NCBI GenBank assembly: GCA_003336485.1
Contig: QENH01000188.1
Location: forward strand, 1-43,846
Length of the DNA: 43,846 nt
Origin: Candidatus Methanophagales archaeon
GTDB lineage: Archaea > Halobacteriota > Syntropharchaeia > Alkanophagales > Methanospirareceae
Direction of reading: 5' to 3'
The notes below the pieces were generated by a model. It was not told the origin of the DNA and searched no databases. It saw nothing but the letters and a program-made list of their open reading frames with translations. Made by a program: the position numbers and the translations under genes. This document shows positions 30,783-40,643 of this stretch, piece by piece; the first letter of the stretch is position 1; each line of letters begins with the position of its first letter.

Positions 30783-31250
30783 ATGCAAGCGATAGTAAAA
30801 CTTAGAGGAAAAGTAAGTGTTAGACCGGAGATAAAGTATACGTTGAATCTTTTACGGTTACATAGAGTAAACCACTGTGTAGCAGTTGATGATAACGTGT
30901 ATTACAAAGGGATGATACAGAAAGTAAAAGATTACGTAGCTTGGGGTGAGATATCAGAGGATATGCTGGAGGTCTTACTGGAAGGAAGGGGCAGGTTAGA
31001 AGGAGGAAAGAGATTAACAGAAGAGTACTTAAATGAGAAAACTCCTTTTAGTACGATAAAAGAACTAGCTCATGCATTACACGAAGGTAAAGTGAGCATG
31101 AAAGATTTGAAGGAATACCAAATCAAACCTGTTTTTCGACTTCATCCGCCAAGAAAAGGGCACAAAGGTATAAAACGGAGCGTTAAGCAAGGTGGAGAAC
31201 TAGGTTATCACGGCGATAAAATAAATGAGTTACTATATAAAATGCGGTGA
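30783..31250 (+). CDS. rpl30: 50S ribosomal protein L30
   Basis: [70 protein letters not shown]. Confidence 0.95.
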   Translation: MQAIVKLRGKVSVRPEIKYTLNLLRLHRVNHCVAVDDNVYYKGMIQKVKDYVAWGEISEDMLEVLLEGRGRLEGGKRLTEEYLNEKTPFSTIKELAHALHEGKVSMKDLKEYQIKPVFRLHPPRKGHKGIKRSVKQGGELGYHGDKINELLYKMR

Positions 31251-31308
31251 GTGAATTCCTTTATTTTTTACTTCTGGTTAGGTATCCATAACGGAATCTA
31301 ATCTTAAT

Positions 31309-32001
31309 ATGATGACTGTGAAGAAAGAGCCTTGGAAAGAATGGAAACATATTACCAAGCTTGACCCTGACAAACAAATCACAGAAGCAGTACTGGAGAC
31401 AATCGTAGAAAGTGGAACAGATGCTATAATGATCTCCGGCACTCAAAACATTACCGATAAGAATGTATCAGAGTTGATAACTCTCCTTAAAGAATATAAA
31501 ATACCAAAGATATTAGAACCTGCAACTCCTGATGCGGTTGTATATGAAGGTATAGATTACATCTTTGTGCCTCTAGTGCTTAATTCAATGGATTTGGAAT
31601 GGATCATAGGAAAGCATATAGAATGGATAAAAACGCACAAGATAAATTGGGATAGAGTTATCCCAGAAGGGTATATTGTTTTAAATCCGGAATCTGCAGT
31701 AGCGAAACTGACTAAATCTGTTACCAACTTAACCGCTAGCGAAGTCAAAGCTTACGCAGAATATGCAGAGAAATATCTTCGTCTTCCTATTATATATATA
31801 GAATATAGTGGTACATACGGAAACTCGAAGATCGTAAAGGAGTTAAGTAAATCAATAACTGAAGCATCACTGTTCTACGGTGGCGGAATAGACACAAAGG
31901 AGAGGGCTATCGAGATGAAGAGCTACGCAAATGTTATTATAGTAGGAAATGTAGTGTATACAAGCGGGGATAAATTTCTTGATACTGTTCCCGATTCGTG
32001 A
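31309..32001 (+). CDS. geranylgeranylglyceryl phosphate synthase (PcrB/GGGPS family)
   Basis: HITKLDPDK, DAIMISGTQNIT, YIEYSGTYGN, LFYGGGIDTKERAIEMKSYANVIIVGNVVY. Confidence 0.93.
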   Translation: MMTVKKEPWKEWKHITKLDPDKQITEAVLETIVESGTDAIMISGTQNITDKNVSELITLLKEYKIPKILEPATPDAVVYEGIDYIFVPLVLNSMDLEWIIGKHIEWIKTHKINWDRVIPEGYIVLNPESAVAKLTKSVTNLTASEVKAYAEYAEKYLRLPIIYIEYSGTYGNSKIVKELSKSITEASLFYGGGIDTKERAIEMKSYANVIIVGNVVYTSGDKFLDTVPDS

Positions 32002-32173
32002 TTAGCTTGACAATATCACATTTCATTTAATAAACTATTGGCTATCCCATCCATATTAACCTTAATTTCTTGTGTTATTCTTGTGGAATCTCGTGGTTTT
32101 TTAGTTTAGCTATAAGATTACCAAATGATAAAAGAAATGTATTTGGAGTGGAAATGGTGGGGTGTGCGCGTTG

Positions 32174-33067
32174 TCAAAATAAAGCACCTGTTACTGCTTC
32201 TGATTTTATCTTCAGCAAGTAGCCTGCATACTGTGACTTTTTCATCTCACATATCTCTGATAGTTTCTTATTCCCTATCTCTATCTCATTTATCTTCTCT
32301 ATATCTTCCTCTTCTATCTTTACCCGTAAACCATCCAGTTGTATAACATTAGGCAATTCCTCGCCTGTTTTAGGCGGGATAGTCCTCTCTATCATATCTT
32401 TTATGAATAAAGGAGAAGCAGCTATAGGATCTTCCTCTATATCTAACCTCTTCTCTGCTAAAGCTTTTCCTAACTCCGAAGCTATACTATCTAGTATATC
32501 TATTTCATTTTTATGCCTCATTCTAGCTGTCTTCCGTCCTACACCTCCTACATAGTGTTCAAACTCCATATCCAGTGGCCCTCCAACTATCATATAAGGA
32601 ATGTCAATTTTTTTGCATATTTTCGCTTTCTCTTCTATGCACTCTTCAAAAGTACCAAAAACAAACACAGCAGCATCAAATTCCTCTATTATCTGTTTCT
32701 CTTGCGTTGTTATCTGCGCTATCCTCATCCCCACGCCCCGGGCCAGCCCCATCATATTAGTTATCGCGCCTCTTCTACGTAAAAATTCCGCTATATCGCA
32801 CATCGGATCGACGGCGTGATGTTTTCCAAGAGACGGAACAACTATTATTATCTCCGTGCCAGCCAGAGGCAACTCCTTGAACTTTCCACCGAGACCTTTT
32901 ATCTTATTTCTTATTTTTCGCTCATCTTCTTCGGGGAATGCTAAATGCATCATTGTTTCGGTCTGCATAACAGATTCTTGCAATATAAAGCCGCCTAAAT
33001 CACCTACTAACTCTTTCAGCTCGTAAAACTTATACACGCCCCCTTCAAACATCATTATTTTATACAT
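32174..33067 (-). CDS. methanogenesis marker protein 7
   Basis: YELKELVGDLGGFILQESVMQTETMMHLAFPEEDE, GTEIIIVVPSLGKHHAVDPMCDIAEFLRRRGAITNMMGLARGVG. Family recalled from conserved neighbourhood and sequence. Confidence 0.82.
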   Translation of the reverse strand: MYKIMMFEGGVYKFYELKELVGDLGGFILQESVMQTETMMHLAFPEEDERKIRNKIKGLGGKFKELPLAGTEIIIVVPSLGKHHAVDPMCDIAEFLRRRGAITNMMGLARGVGMRIAQITTQEKQIIEEFDAAVFVFGTFEECIEEKAKICKKIDIPYMIVGGPLDMEFEHYVGGVGRKTARMRHKNEIDILDSIASELGKALAEKRLDIEEDPIAASPLFIKDMIERTIPPKTGEELPNVIQLDGLRVKIEEEDIEKINEIEIGNKKLSEICEMKKSQYAGYLLKIKSEAVTGALF

Positions 33068-33605
33068 ACTTACTCACTATCTCTTCCGCTTTATTTTTCT
33101 GCCCTTCGCCTATCGGATTTTCTGAAGCTATAATAGCAACGGAATTGGTAGAATGAATAGGTGATCGAACTCTTGCACCTTCTGGTATTATAGTATCTAA
33201 AGCATACAATATCCGTGCTACTAAATCCTCTTTCGGGTCATACAGTACCAAATCAAGGAGTTCCTTTATCTCTGTATCCTCAAGTTTCAATAATAGCTCC
33301 AATCTGCTTAATTGCTCTACTTTCTCGCCATACTTATCCCAAAGTAAGGCAAGTAATTTAGGTGCATATCTCTCTGCCGTAATCCGTAACTTCTTCCCTT
33401 CCTGGAGCGTTATGTCCCATACCGTAACAGGTCTTGACACACGCCCTATTTTAGCAGCGATAATAAAAACAAGCTCCTTCGGGTTGCAAAGCATATAAAC
33501 ATCATCTATATTACTCCTTAGCCCGGCATCCCGGAAAGTATCCTGGCAGATCTTCGTGTATGATTCATTTGCAATATCACTCCCCCCTTCTACTTTTACC
33601 TCCAT
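33060..33605 (-). CDS. methanogenesis marker protein 17
   Basis: Length, position next to Mmp7 and Mmp15, and ILYALDTIIPEGARVRSPIHSTNSVAIIASENPI. Overlaps the Mmp7 gene. Confidence 0.75.
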   Translation of the reverse strand: MEVKVEGGSDIANESYTKICQDTFRDAGLRSNIDDVYMLCNPKELVFIIAAKIGRVSRPVTVWDITLQEGKKLRITAERYAPKLLALLWDKYGEKVEQLSRLELLLKLEDTEIKELLDLVLYDPKEDLVARILYALDTIIPEGARVRSPIHSTNSVAIIASENPIGEGQKNKAEEIVSKYV

Positions 33606-33662
33606 CTCAAACCCCTCCTTCCATGTTGGCTTTATAAATAAAAGAAAGATAAAATTATTAAC

Positions 33663-35126
33663 TTATATATTCCTTTTTTGCTTCTTTATCCTCTGGCCTA
33701 AGATGCAGCCACTACCTTGAATCCCGCCTATGGGGTTTCCAGGGCTTCCAAATTGGTGCATGCATCTGCCAAGAACCGCAGCACCCCTTGCGAGCGCATC
33801 ATCCACAAATATCACCTCTTTGTCCATATTCTTACCAAGTAAATCGTTCAATTTTTCCAGTATTAACTCTGGCTTCTTCCCTGTAATACCGGCCCTACCG
33901 GTCACTCCTATTTTTGTATTGGGTAATAATAGCCCTTCCCCTTTCGCTATCCCTACCAACTCTGTCACGGCAGATGCAGATACTTCGTCTATTACCGCCA
34001 TAACATAGCACAAGCTCTCCTCACGATAAATCTCTCTGCCGATCTCCGCTATCTTGGGCAGGTCGGAAAGGTTGTCTCCGGCATCTATACCTATCAATGA
34101 GACACCGTCCTTTCTCGCGGCTTCCACATTTACCGGGGATCCGCCAAAAAAAGTTCCTGACATAATTTTCTCTATTCTCAAAAGCTTCATGACGTCCTCA
34201 GCATAGCTTTTTACCACTTCTTTCTTTATTTTTCGCTTTGAGTTACTTTGTGGGCAATCAAGCACGGAAGGGAATTTTTCGGATACTATATGAGAGACAA
34301 AAGCATCGGGAATCGCGCCCGCAAGACCACAGAAACTACCAGTAACTTTGGAATACGGCAGTTGGTCATTGGTTATACGACCTGCGAGAGTAGTGCCAAA
34401 ATCCAGTGATAGTACCGGGTTACGAAAGTCAACATCGAGCCATTTCGCGGCTTCCTTAAGTCCTGCGGTTACAAGCTCACCCTCCATCTCATTTGCTACT
34501 AAAGACTCTCCTGCGGGGGCTTCGTTACTGGTCACAGCGCCGTCGAAATATGTCTTCTCCATCATCGAGAAATCTCTCAGTTCGGCATTAATATCGTCTA
34601 TGGCCATAGGCGAGATCATCTTCCGCGGTGGGACCCCGGCTGCCATGCAGCCATCAGCCAGAGCTTTTATTACGCCCTGCATCTCATCTATAGATGCAAA
34701 TCCCGCTGTTACTCCTGAGGACCGTAGCACAAAATGTAAATCAGAAATTGTTATCCCCGCGGCACTTGCACATTCTTGCAGCGTCTTAGCCACTAACTTT
34801 GCGATAGAATCTTCAGAGAGTTCGACCATTGTTATAGTATGACAAAAAGCGGATTCATGCGCTAATGCTTCTCGTGTCATCCTGATCGCTTTATCCAGTA
34901 TATAGGTCTTCCCGCTTTTCAGGTCTGTCGCACTCAATATAGTTTTAGTGGTGCTGTTGCCAAGCTCAACGCTAGCCACGATGAAGATGGGCTTTAACGT
35001 GAGATCGCCTCTTGAAAGGCGTAATATGAAAAACAAATCACTATAACTAACCTTCTGCGTCTTTAGCAGTTTCGGATGATGCTTCTTAAATAGCCCCATT
35101 GGATCAGTACTCCCGATATAGCACAC
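33663..35126 (-). CDS. methanogenesis marker protein 15 (BadF/BadG-type ASKHA ATPase)
   Basis: VASVELGNSTTKTILSATDLKSGKTYILDKAIRMTREAL, LSLDFGTTLAGRITND, GVTGRAGITGKKPELILEKL, VFVDDALARGAAVLGRCMH. Confidence 0.87.
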   Translation of the reverse strand: MCYIGSTDPMGLFKKHHPKLLKTQKVSYSDLFFILRLSRGDLTLKPIFIVASVELGNSTTKTILSATDLKSGKTYILDKAIRMTREALAHESAFCHTITMVELSEDSIAKLVAKTLQECASAAGITISDLHFVLRSSGVTAGFASIDEMQGVIKALADGCMAAGVPPRKMISPMAIDDINAELRDFSMMEKTYFDGAVTSNEAPAGESLVANEMEGELVTAGLKEAAKWLDVDFRNPVLSLDFGTTLAGRITNDQLPYSKVTGSFCGLAGAIPDAFVSHIVSEKFPSVLDCPQSNSKRKIKKEVVKSYAEDVMKLLRIEKIMSGTFFGGSPVNVEAARKDGVSLIGIDAGDNLSDLPKIAEIGREIYREESLCYVMAVIDEVSASAVTELVGIAKGEGLLLPNTKIGVTGRAGITGKKPELILEKLNDLLGKNMDKEVIFVDDALARGAAVLGRCMHQFGSPGNPIGGIQGSGCILGQRIKKQKRNI

Positions 35127-35213
35127 TCAAAATACTTTATCTCTTCTATCTATTAAATTAGTTACTCTTAAACGTATCTTATTATCTTTCGGGGACATAA
35201 TAATGTAAAAATA

Positions 35214-35227
35214 GAAAAGCTTTTATA
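35214..35227 (+). promoter_or_regulatory. mtr operon promoter (BRE/TATA-like GAAAAGCTTTTATA)
   Basis: TATA-like box ending about 25 nt upstream of the mtrE ATG. Confidence 0.65.
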
Positions 35228-35251
35228 GTACTAACAACTCTAAGCTATTTC

Positions 35252-36268
35252 ATGGAACCAATAATAATGTTGTTTGCATGGATGCTATTGATAGTATTTT
35301 TAGCGTTGATAGCATGTATGTTCGAGGATTTGGAGTCAGACATAGGATCGCAGAGCAATCCGAATTCGCAAGTGCAACTGGCAGCGCAGATAGGACAAGT
35401 GAACAGGTTCTTCAACAAAGCGATTTCCGGTGAGGCACCGTCATATGCCTTGTACTGTACTATCGCGGGAGTAGTAGCCTACGTGCTTTTATTAAAGGAT
35501 GTAAATCCACTATTGGCGATACCAATAGGGGCACTAGCAGGCGAAGCAATTCACGTGATATTTTCAGTCACAGCACATGTCGGTAGAACGGCGGCACAGA
35601 AGAGATTCGAGCAACCGATTTATCTAGACGTCTTATACGGGCATCTACTGCCCATAGCGACGCATGGATTTATGGCGACTTTGTGTATTACCGCCATAGC
35701 GTACATACAGTGCAATCTAGGGACGCTTTCGGGGATGCCAGCGTTGGATCATCCTTTCGCTCTACCACTGCTCGGATTCATATGGGGCATTACAGTGGGT
35801 GCAATAGGATCGTCTACCGGAGATATCCATTACGGAGCAGAGAGGGAGTTCCAGGATAGACCTTTCGGAGAGGGCAAGCGGGTAGTATACCACGGTAAAA
35901 TAACGCGATATGCTGACTGCGGAGTGAGGACACAAAAGGACATAGCGTACTTCTGTGCTAAATACGGAGGGCCTATTACGGGCTTTACATTCGGCCTCAT
36001 CATCCTGTTCGAGAGTTGGAGATCTCTTATAGGCATGATGCTCGGCGGTTATTTGCCGCTACAAGAGGCAATGGCCAGTGATACTCTCCTGGGGACGGTA
36101 GCACGTGTCGCGACAGAGTTAATACCGGCTATACCAGCGGCGATAGGGGACTTGACAGCGATAATAGGTATCGTAGTGGGACTAGCGATAGGAATAGTAC
36201 TGATAGTGGGAAACGTAGTGATAGTGAAATGGGCCAGAAAGAGATATGGGCCTTTTGTAGGAGAATAG
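35252..36268 (+). CDS. mtrE: tetrahydromethanopterin S-methyltransferase subunit E
   Basis: First gene of the mtr operon. FEDLESDIGSQSNPNSQVQLAAQIGQVNRFFNKAISGEAPSYALYC, STGDIHYGAEREFQ. Confidence 0.96.
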   Translation: MEPIIMLFAWMLLIVFLALIACMFEDLESDIGSQSNPNSQVQLAAQIGQVNRFFNKAISGEAPSYALYCTIAGVVAYVLLLKDVNPLLAIPIGALAGEAIHVIFSVTAHVGRTAAQKRFEQPIYLDVLYGHLLPIATHGFMATLCITAIAYIQCNLGTLSGMPALDHPFALPLLGFIWGITVGAIGSSTGDIHYGAEREFQDRPFGEGKRVVYHGKITRYADCGVRTQKDIAYFCAKYGGPITGFTFGLIILFESWRSLIGMMLGGYLPLQEAMASDTLLGTVARVATELIPAIPAAIGDLTAIIGIVVGLAIGIVLIVGNVVIVKWARKRYGPFVGE

Positions 36269-36272
36269 AAAA

Positions 36273-36968
36273 ATGGACCCGATATTACTTATAGTGGTAT
36301 GTGTGTTAGCAGGAGGCGTGTTAGCAAGTCTGGGCGTCCATCTGTTACCCGTGGGCGGAGCACCAGCGGCAATGGCTACCGCAACGGGTGTTGCAACAGG
36401 GACAGTCATGCTCATGCTCGGAGCAGCGATGTGTGGGTTATTTACAGCAGCATCGGTGGCAACGTATACTAGTAATATATTGCTAGTGTCGCTATCAGGT
36501 GCGGTCGGTTCATGGCTAATGATGGGTGTCACCATGCTTTTGGCGAACCTACTGTATGTATTTGGAGCCGGCGTCGTTCCTGTCTCAGGCAGAGTAGACG
36601 TGGACCCAATAACCGGGCAATCGCAGAAAGAGTACAAGACACCGCAATGTGATGGACATGGAGTACCAAATGTGAGCTACATCTCTGGTATGATAGGAGC
36701 GTTGTTAGGAGGATTCGGAGGTGCACTAATGTACTTCGCACTGCTAGAATACGCTAATTTTGAGCCGACAATGGCTGGCGTGGCAGCAATGGCAATCTTC
36801 GTAGCCAATGCGATTATCGCAGCTTATAACATCGGAGGCACAATTGAGGGATTCCACGATCCAAAGTTCAAGCGATTGCCAAAGGCGATACTTACTTGTG
36901 CCATTATCTCGCTATTAAGTGGTGTTCTTGTCTGGGTAGTAGCAAATATGGGAGGACTGATAGGATGA
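36273..36968 (+). CDS. mtrD: tetrahydromethanopterin S-methyltransferase subunit D
   Basis: Hydrophobic. GHGVPNVSYISGMIGALLGGFGGALMYFAL; operon position. Confidence 0.95.
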   Translation: MDPILLIVVCVLAGGVLASLGVHLLPVGGAPAAMATATGVATGTVMLMLGAAMCGLFTAASVATYTSNILLVSLSGAVGSWLMMGVTMLLANLLYVFGAGVVPVSGRVDVDPITGQSQKEYKTPQCDGHGVPNVSYISGMIGALLGGFGGALMYFALLEYANFEPTMAGVAAMAIFVANAIIAAYNIGGTIEGFHDPKFKRLPKAILTCAIISLLSGVLVWVVANMGGLIG

Positions 36969-37816
36969 CCGTAGGAGGAGGACCAGTAGTAGAAGAAGAG
37001 AAGACGGAAGGTTTCTCATTCCCACCTGATGTGACTCAGTTGGGGATCATTTCAGCGATAATAGCAATAGTAATCGTGATCATACCGGGATTACCAGCGG
37101 TGGTAAAGGCAGTTGGAGTTATATTCGCCTTACTCTGGGGTATGGATTCTGTCCGGAAGACATCTAAATATGGGTTAGGGACCGGCGTTCCGTCCATAGG
37201 TGTGCTAGCAACAGGTTATGGTGTTCTTGGCGCATTAGTGGGGATTGCTTTTGCGGGGATACTAAATGTGAGCATAGTGCAGCCGGGGGTGTTAATAGGC
37301 GTAATAGCCATGGCTATTGTCGGATTGATCTCAGGCGTGTTATCGAACAATGAGAAGATAATAGGGATGAAGATACCGGGCTTAGAACGAGGCATGATGG
37401 AGCTGGGAATAGCGGGCACACTAGCAATGTTACTCCAATTTTCTATCGTTGCGGGTTCACTGGATTTCAATCTGGTGGTAGAGAGAGCAATAAGCAATGG
37501 AGTTATAGCGGTGATGTTCGTTCTATCTATGATGGCGATGTTCCATCCGTACAATGCATGTTTAGGTCCGGACGAGAGAAGACCAAGGACGCTCATGGTC
37601 TCTATTGAGATCTCAGGGCTGTTGTTCATCATACTGGGGATCTTCGTAGCGGCTACTGCAGTATCGACGTGGGGTGTAGCGGGAGTAGTAGACGGAATAT
37701 CGTTGATTGTCTTCGGTCTGATAGTGTGGATAGTGTTCTTCGTAAAGTTTATAAAGACTGCGATGCGCGAGGCACATTCGACCGTTGGAACGGGGTTAAT
37801 CAAGACAATAGAGTAA
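36965..37816 (+). CDS. mtrC: tetrahydromethanopterin S-methyltransferase subunit C
   Basis: ATGA overlap with mtrD. LERGMMELGIAGTLAMLLQFSIVAGS, NACLGPDERRPRTLM. Start trimmed from the ORF-track start at 36896. Confidence 0.94.
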   Translation: MTVGGGPVVEEEKTEGFSFPPDVTQLGIISAIIAIVIVIIPGLPAVVKAVGVIFALLWGMDSVRKTSKYGLGTGVPSIGVLATGYGVLGALVGIAFAGILNVSIVQPGVLIGVIAMAIVGLISGVLSNNEKIIGMKIPGLERGMMELGIAGTLAMLLQFSIVAGSLDFNLVVERAISNGVIAVMFVLSMMAMFHPYNACLGPDERRPRTLMVSIEISGLLFIILGIFVAATAVSTWGVAGVVDGISLIVFGLIVWIVFFVKFIKTAMREAHSTVGTGLIKTIE

Positions 37817-37841
37817 ATGAGGAGGTAAAAAGAGAACAAAC

Positions 37842-38141
37842 ATGTTAGTAATAAATGAAAAGTATGGAGTAGTGCTGGATCCGGACTCGCTTACGGTAGG
37901 TGAGAGCAGACCAGGATTCTACAAAGTAAGCCTATCGCCAATAGAAGAGCAAATAGTGGCGATGGAAGCTTCAGTGGATGACCTTCTCAATTGTCTTGAC
38001 CCACGCAGTGGGTTCATATTGTCACAGCCACATAGAGAAGGAGCAATGAATACTGCAGGCTTCATAACGCTGTTCGTGTTCGGCGTGCTATTTGGCGTGT
38101 TAGCAGTGACGCTAGCATTTTTGAAGTTAGGAGGTGCATGA
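37842..38141 (+). CDS. mtrB: tetrahydromethanopterin S-methyltransferase subunit B
   Basis: YGVVLDPDSLTVGESRPGFYKVSLSPIEEQI; operon position. Confidence 0.94.
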   Translation: MLVINEKYGVVLDPDSLTVGESRPGFYKVSLSPIEEQIVAMEASVDDLLNCLDPRSGFILSQPHREGAMNTAGFITLFVFGVLFGVLAVTLAFLKLGGA

Positions 38142-38142
38142 T

Positions 38143-38892
38143 ATGGCCGAGAAGAAAGAAGCTCCAGAGGGATGGCCGCTTGTCACGGGAGACTATGAAG
38201 TTGGCGACCCGGAGAGTTGTGTAGCGATATCGTCTACGGGATCTTATTTCCACATAGAGAAGTTGCCAGGAATTGCGATTCAGGGACCGGATAAGACAGA
38301 GAACATCGGGTTAGAGAAGATGATGACAAACATCATTTCCAATCCGAACATACGATTCCTTATAATCGCAGGTGCGGAAGTTCCCGGACACATAAGTGGC
38401 GGTTCGATGATCGCGTTGTGGAAAGATGGTGTTGATTCATCCAACCATAAGATTGTAGGTTCAACAGGGGCGATACCATTCATCGAGAATCTACCCACAG
38501 AAGCGGTCGAGCGATTCAGGGCTCAGGTAGAAATAATTGACATGGTGGGCTCGGAAGATATGGGTGCGCTAGTAGCGAAAGTGAATGAGCTAACGGCTAG
38601 AGACCCAGGAGCTTATCCGGAAGACCCGATGATTGTGAAGGTAGGCGGCGATGAAGTGATGGGGGCAGAGTTGGCTATGCCGTTAGCAATGCCGGCATCA
38701 CCATACATGCAAGTAATAAATAAAGCAGCGACAGATATTTGCTACAAGGCGCAGTTGATTGCAAGGGACCAGAAATTATCGTCGGGACTAGCTGCGAATG
38801 CGATTCTGGGTATGCTGGCAGGACTGATAGTAGTAATAGTATTTCTCTTGCCGCTTATATACTGGGCTTTATTATATGGAGGTGGGACCTAA
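38143..38892 (+). CDS. mtrA: tetrahydromethanopterin S-methyltransferase subunit A
   Basis: GWPLVTGDYEVGDPESCVAI, NPNIRFLIIAGAEVPGHISGGSMIALWKDGVD; C-terminal TM helix. Start placed after RBS ggaggtg. Confidence 0.95.
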   Translation: MAEKKEAPEGWPLVTGDYEVGDPESCVAISSTGSYFHIEKLPGIAIQGPDKTENIGLEKMMTNIISNPNIRFLIIAGAEVPGHISGGSMIALWKDGVDSSNHKIVGSTGAIPFIENLPTEAVERFRAQVEIIDMVGSEDMGALVAKVNELTARDPGAYPEDPMIVKVGGDEVMGAELAMPLAMPASPYMQVINKAATDICYKAQLIARDQKLSSGLAANAILGMLAGLIVVIVFLLPLIYWALLYGGGT

Positions 38893-39102
38893 ATGGCAAA
38901 AGTAATACAACAAACACCGGAAACGGCGGTAATAACTGCGAAGATAGAGGACTTGAGACAGTCCATAACACTCATAGGCAAGGATTCGAGGTACGCTGCC
39001 GGACTCTGGGCAGGATTCGTAAAAGGGATGGCAATAGGGCTATTTGTGAGTCTGCTTCTCGCCGGACTCAAATATGCGCCCCTTGTGCCAAGCGTGACAT
39101 AA
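38893..39102 (+). CDS. mtrF: tetrahydromethanopterin S-methyltransferase subunit F
   Basis: KIEDLRQSITLIGKDSRYAAGLWAGFVKGMAIGLFVSLLL. Confidence 0.93.
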   Translation: MAKVIQQTPETAVITAKIEDLRQSITLIGKDSRYAAGLWAGFVKGMAIGLFVSLLLAGLKYAPLVPSVT

Positions 39103-39121
39103 GACAAAGGAGGAAGAAACA

Positions 39122-39475
39122 ATGAGTGAAGAGAAAAAAACAGAGGAAGAGCTGGAAGCGGAGATAGAGAAGGAAGTAGAAGCAGATGTGTTGATGAAGC
39201 TGGAAGAGGAACTGAAAGAGTTAGCCGTTCCTGTTGCAATGACTCCGCCAGAGCACACGAAACTAATGGGTAGATTAGCGGCGATGGACGAGACGGTGGA
39301 ATTTGTCACGGGCGAACTAGCGCAGAGACAGGGCGAGAAGATGGGCTTTGCGATTGGCCTTTTGTACGGGCTGATAGTAGGAATCCTAATATATGTGCTA
39401 TTCTTGATAGATCCGCAGATAGGGACCTATATAGAAGCGAATGTAGATACGATAAAAGCTCTAATGGGTGTGTAA
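39122..39475 (+). CDS. mtrG: tetrahydromethanopterin S-methyltransferase subunit G
   Basis: MGRLAAMDETVEFVTGELAQRQGEKMGFAIGLLYGLIVG; operon position. Confidence 0.93.
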   Translation: MSEEKKTEEELEAEIEKEVEADVLMKLEEELKELAVPVAMTPPEHTKLMGRLAAMDETVEFVTGELAQRQGEKMGFAIGLLYGLIVGILIYVLFLIDPQIGTYIEANVDTIKALMGV

Positions 39476-39499
39476 TTAGTAAAAGGAGGACAGAAAAAG

Positions 39500-40474
39500 A
39501 TGTTTGTATTTGATAGGAAGCAGGATATATATAACATAGGGAAAGTGAAGGTAGGAGGACAGCCAGGAGAGTGCGCAACTGTTCTTTGTGGTACGATATT
39601 CTACGCGAAGCATTATTTAGTTGAGGATGCAGACAAGGGTATATTCGACAAGAAAGCTGCGGAAGACGTGCTAAACAAGCAGGATGAGTTTTCGGACTTA
39701 ACAGGGAATCCCTGCATGATGCAGATATTCTCGGAATCGCCAGAGGCGATGGAGAAAGAGATCGCGTTCTGTACAGAGGTAAGCGACACGGCTTTCTTGA
39801 TTGACTCGACAGTGGCGGATGCGAAGGTAGCAGGGCTCAAGTACGTTGATGAAGTGGGACTAACAGACCGAGCGGTGTATAACTCAATAAACATATCGTG
39901 CGCACCCGAGGAGCTGGAAGCGATCAAAGAGTCCAGCATAGAAGCAGCGATTATCCTGGCGTTCAATCCAAAAGATTCAACGGTAGCGGGGAAGATAGAT
40001 CTGTTAGAGACAGGAGCAGGCACCTTTGATAAAGGTTTGGTGCAACTTGCACGGGACATGGGAGTAACGAAACAGATGTGTGATCCGGCTACTCTGCCAA
40101 TAGGCGCAGGGGTTGGGTCGGCCGTTGCATCGGGATTCGTCGTCAAGTCGAAATTCGGTATTTCTGTGGGATTGGGTATCCACAATGCACCTTCTGCATG
40201 GACATGGCTGAAGACGTTCAGGAAGGAGCATGCGACCAAAGGAGCCAGTGGCTGGGAAGGACTTGGTGCAGATGTGTTCCATATCTGTGACATAGCCTCA
40301 AATATCATCCCGGTAATAGCGGGTCAGGATTTCGTGCTTTACGGGCCTATAGAGAATGCACAGACGGTGTTCCCACTGGTTGGTATGGCGGATATGATCG
40401 TTTCCGAGGCGAACAAGGCAGAACACGAAATCGAGGCGCAAGAACCACATCCAATCACAACAATGGGCGCATAG
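39500..40474 (+). CDS. mtrH: tetrahydromethanopterin S-methyltransferase subunit H
   Basis: MFVFDRKQDIYNIGKVKVGGQPGECATVLCGTIFYAKH, NPCMMQIFSESPEAMEKEI, FLIDSTVADAKVAGLKY. Confidence 0.96.
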   Translation: MFVFDRKQDIYNIGKVKVGGQPGECATVLCGTIFYAKHYLVEDADKGIFDKKAAEDVLNKQDEFSDLTGNPCMMQIFSESPEAMEKEIAFCTEVSDTAFLIDSTVADAKVAGLKYVDEVGLTDRAVYNSINISCAPEELEAIKESSIEAAIILAFNPKDSTVAGKIDLLETGAGTFDKGLVQLARDMGVTKQMCDPATLPIGAGVGSAVASGFVVKSKFGISVGLGIHNAPSAWTWLKTFRKEHATKGASGWEGLGADVFHICDIASNIIPVIAGQDFVLYGPIENAQTVFPLVGMADMIVSEANKAEHEIEAQEPHPITTMGA

Positions 40475-40507
40475 GGGTATTTTTTCCCCTTTTTTGTTTT
40501 TTTTTAA
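40474..40507 (+). terminator. mtr operon terminator
   Basis: GGGGtattttttCCCC hairpin followed by an extended T-tract, immediately at the mtrH stop. Confidence 0.75.
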
Positions 40508-40643
40508 AAAAAATTTCAAAACCCCCTTTATTATTTAATTCATATCCCTAGCTTTCCTTTTTACAAAAAGGATTATTTTCTTAGCAGAGGTTCTTTTTCT
40601 AAAAGAAAGTGTTTTTTGAAAAAAAAGAGAGGTGGAATGAGTA

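Noticed and set aside
32125-32346. Plus-strand ORF 32125-32346
   Set aside because: Mostly antisense to the Mmp7 gene; no RBS or family support.
39613-40308. Long minus-strand ORF (231 aa) antisense to mtrH
   Set aside because: Shadow ORF of the strongly supported mtrH reading; composition is typical of antisense translation.
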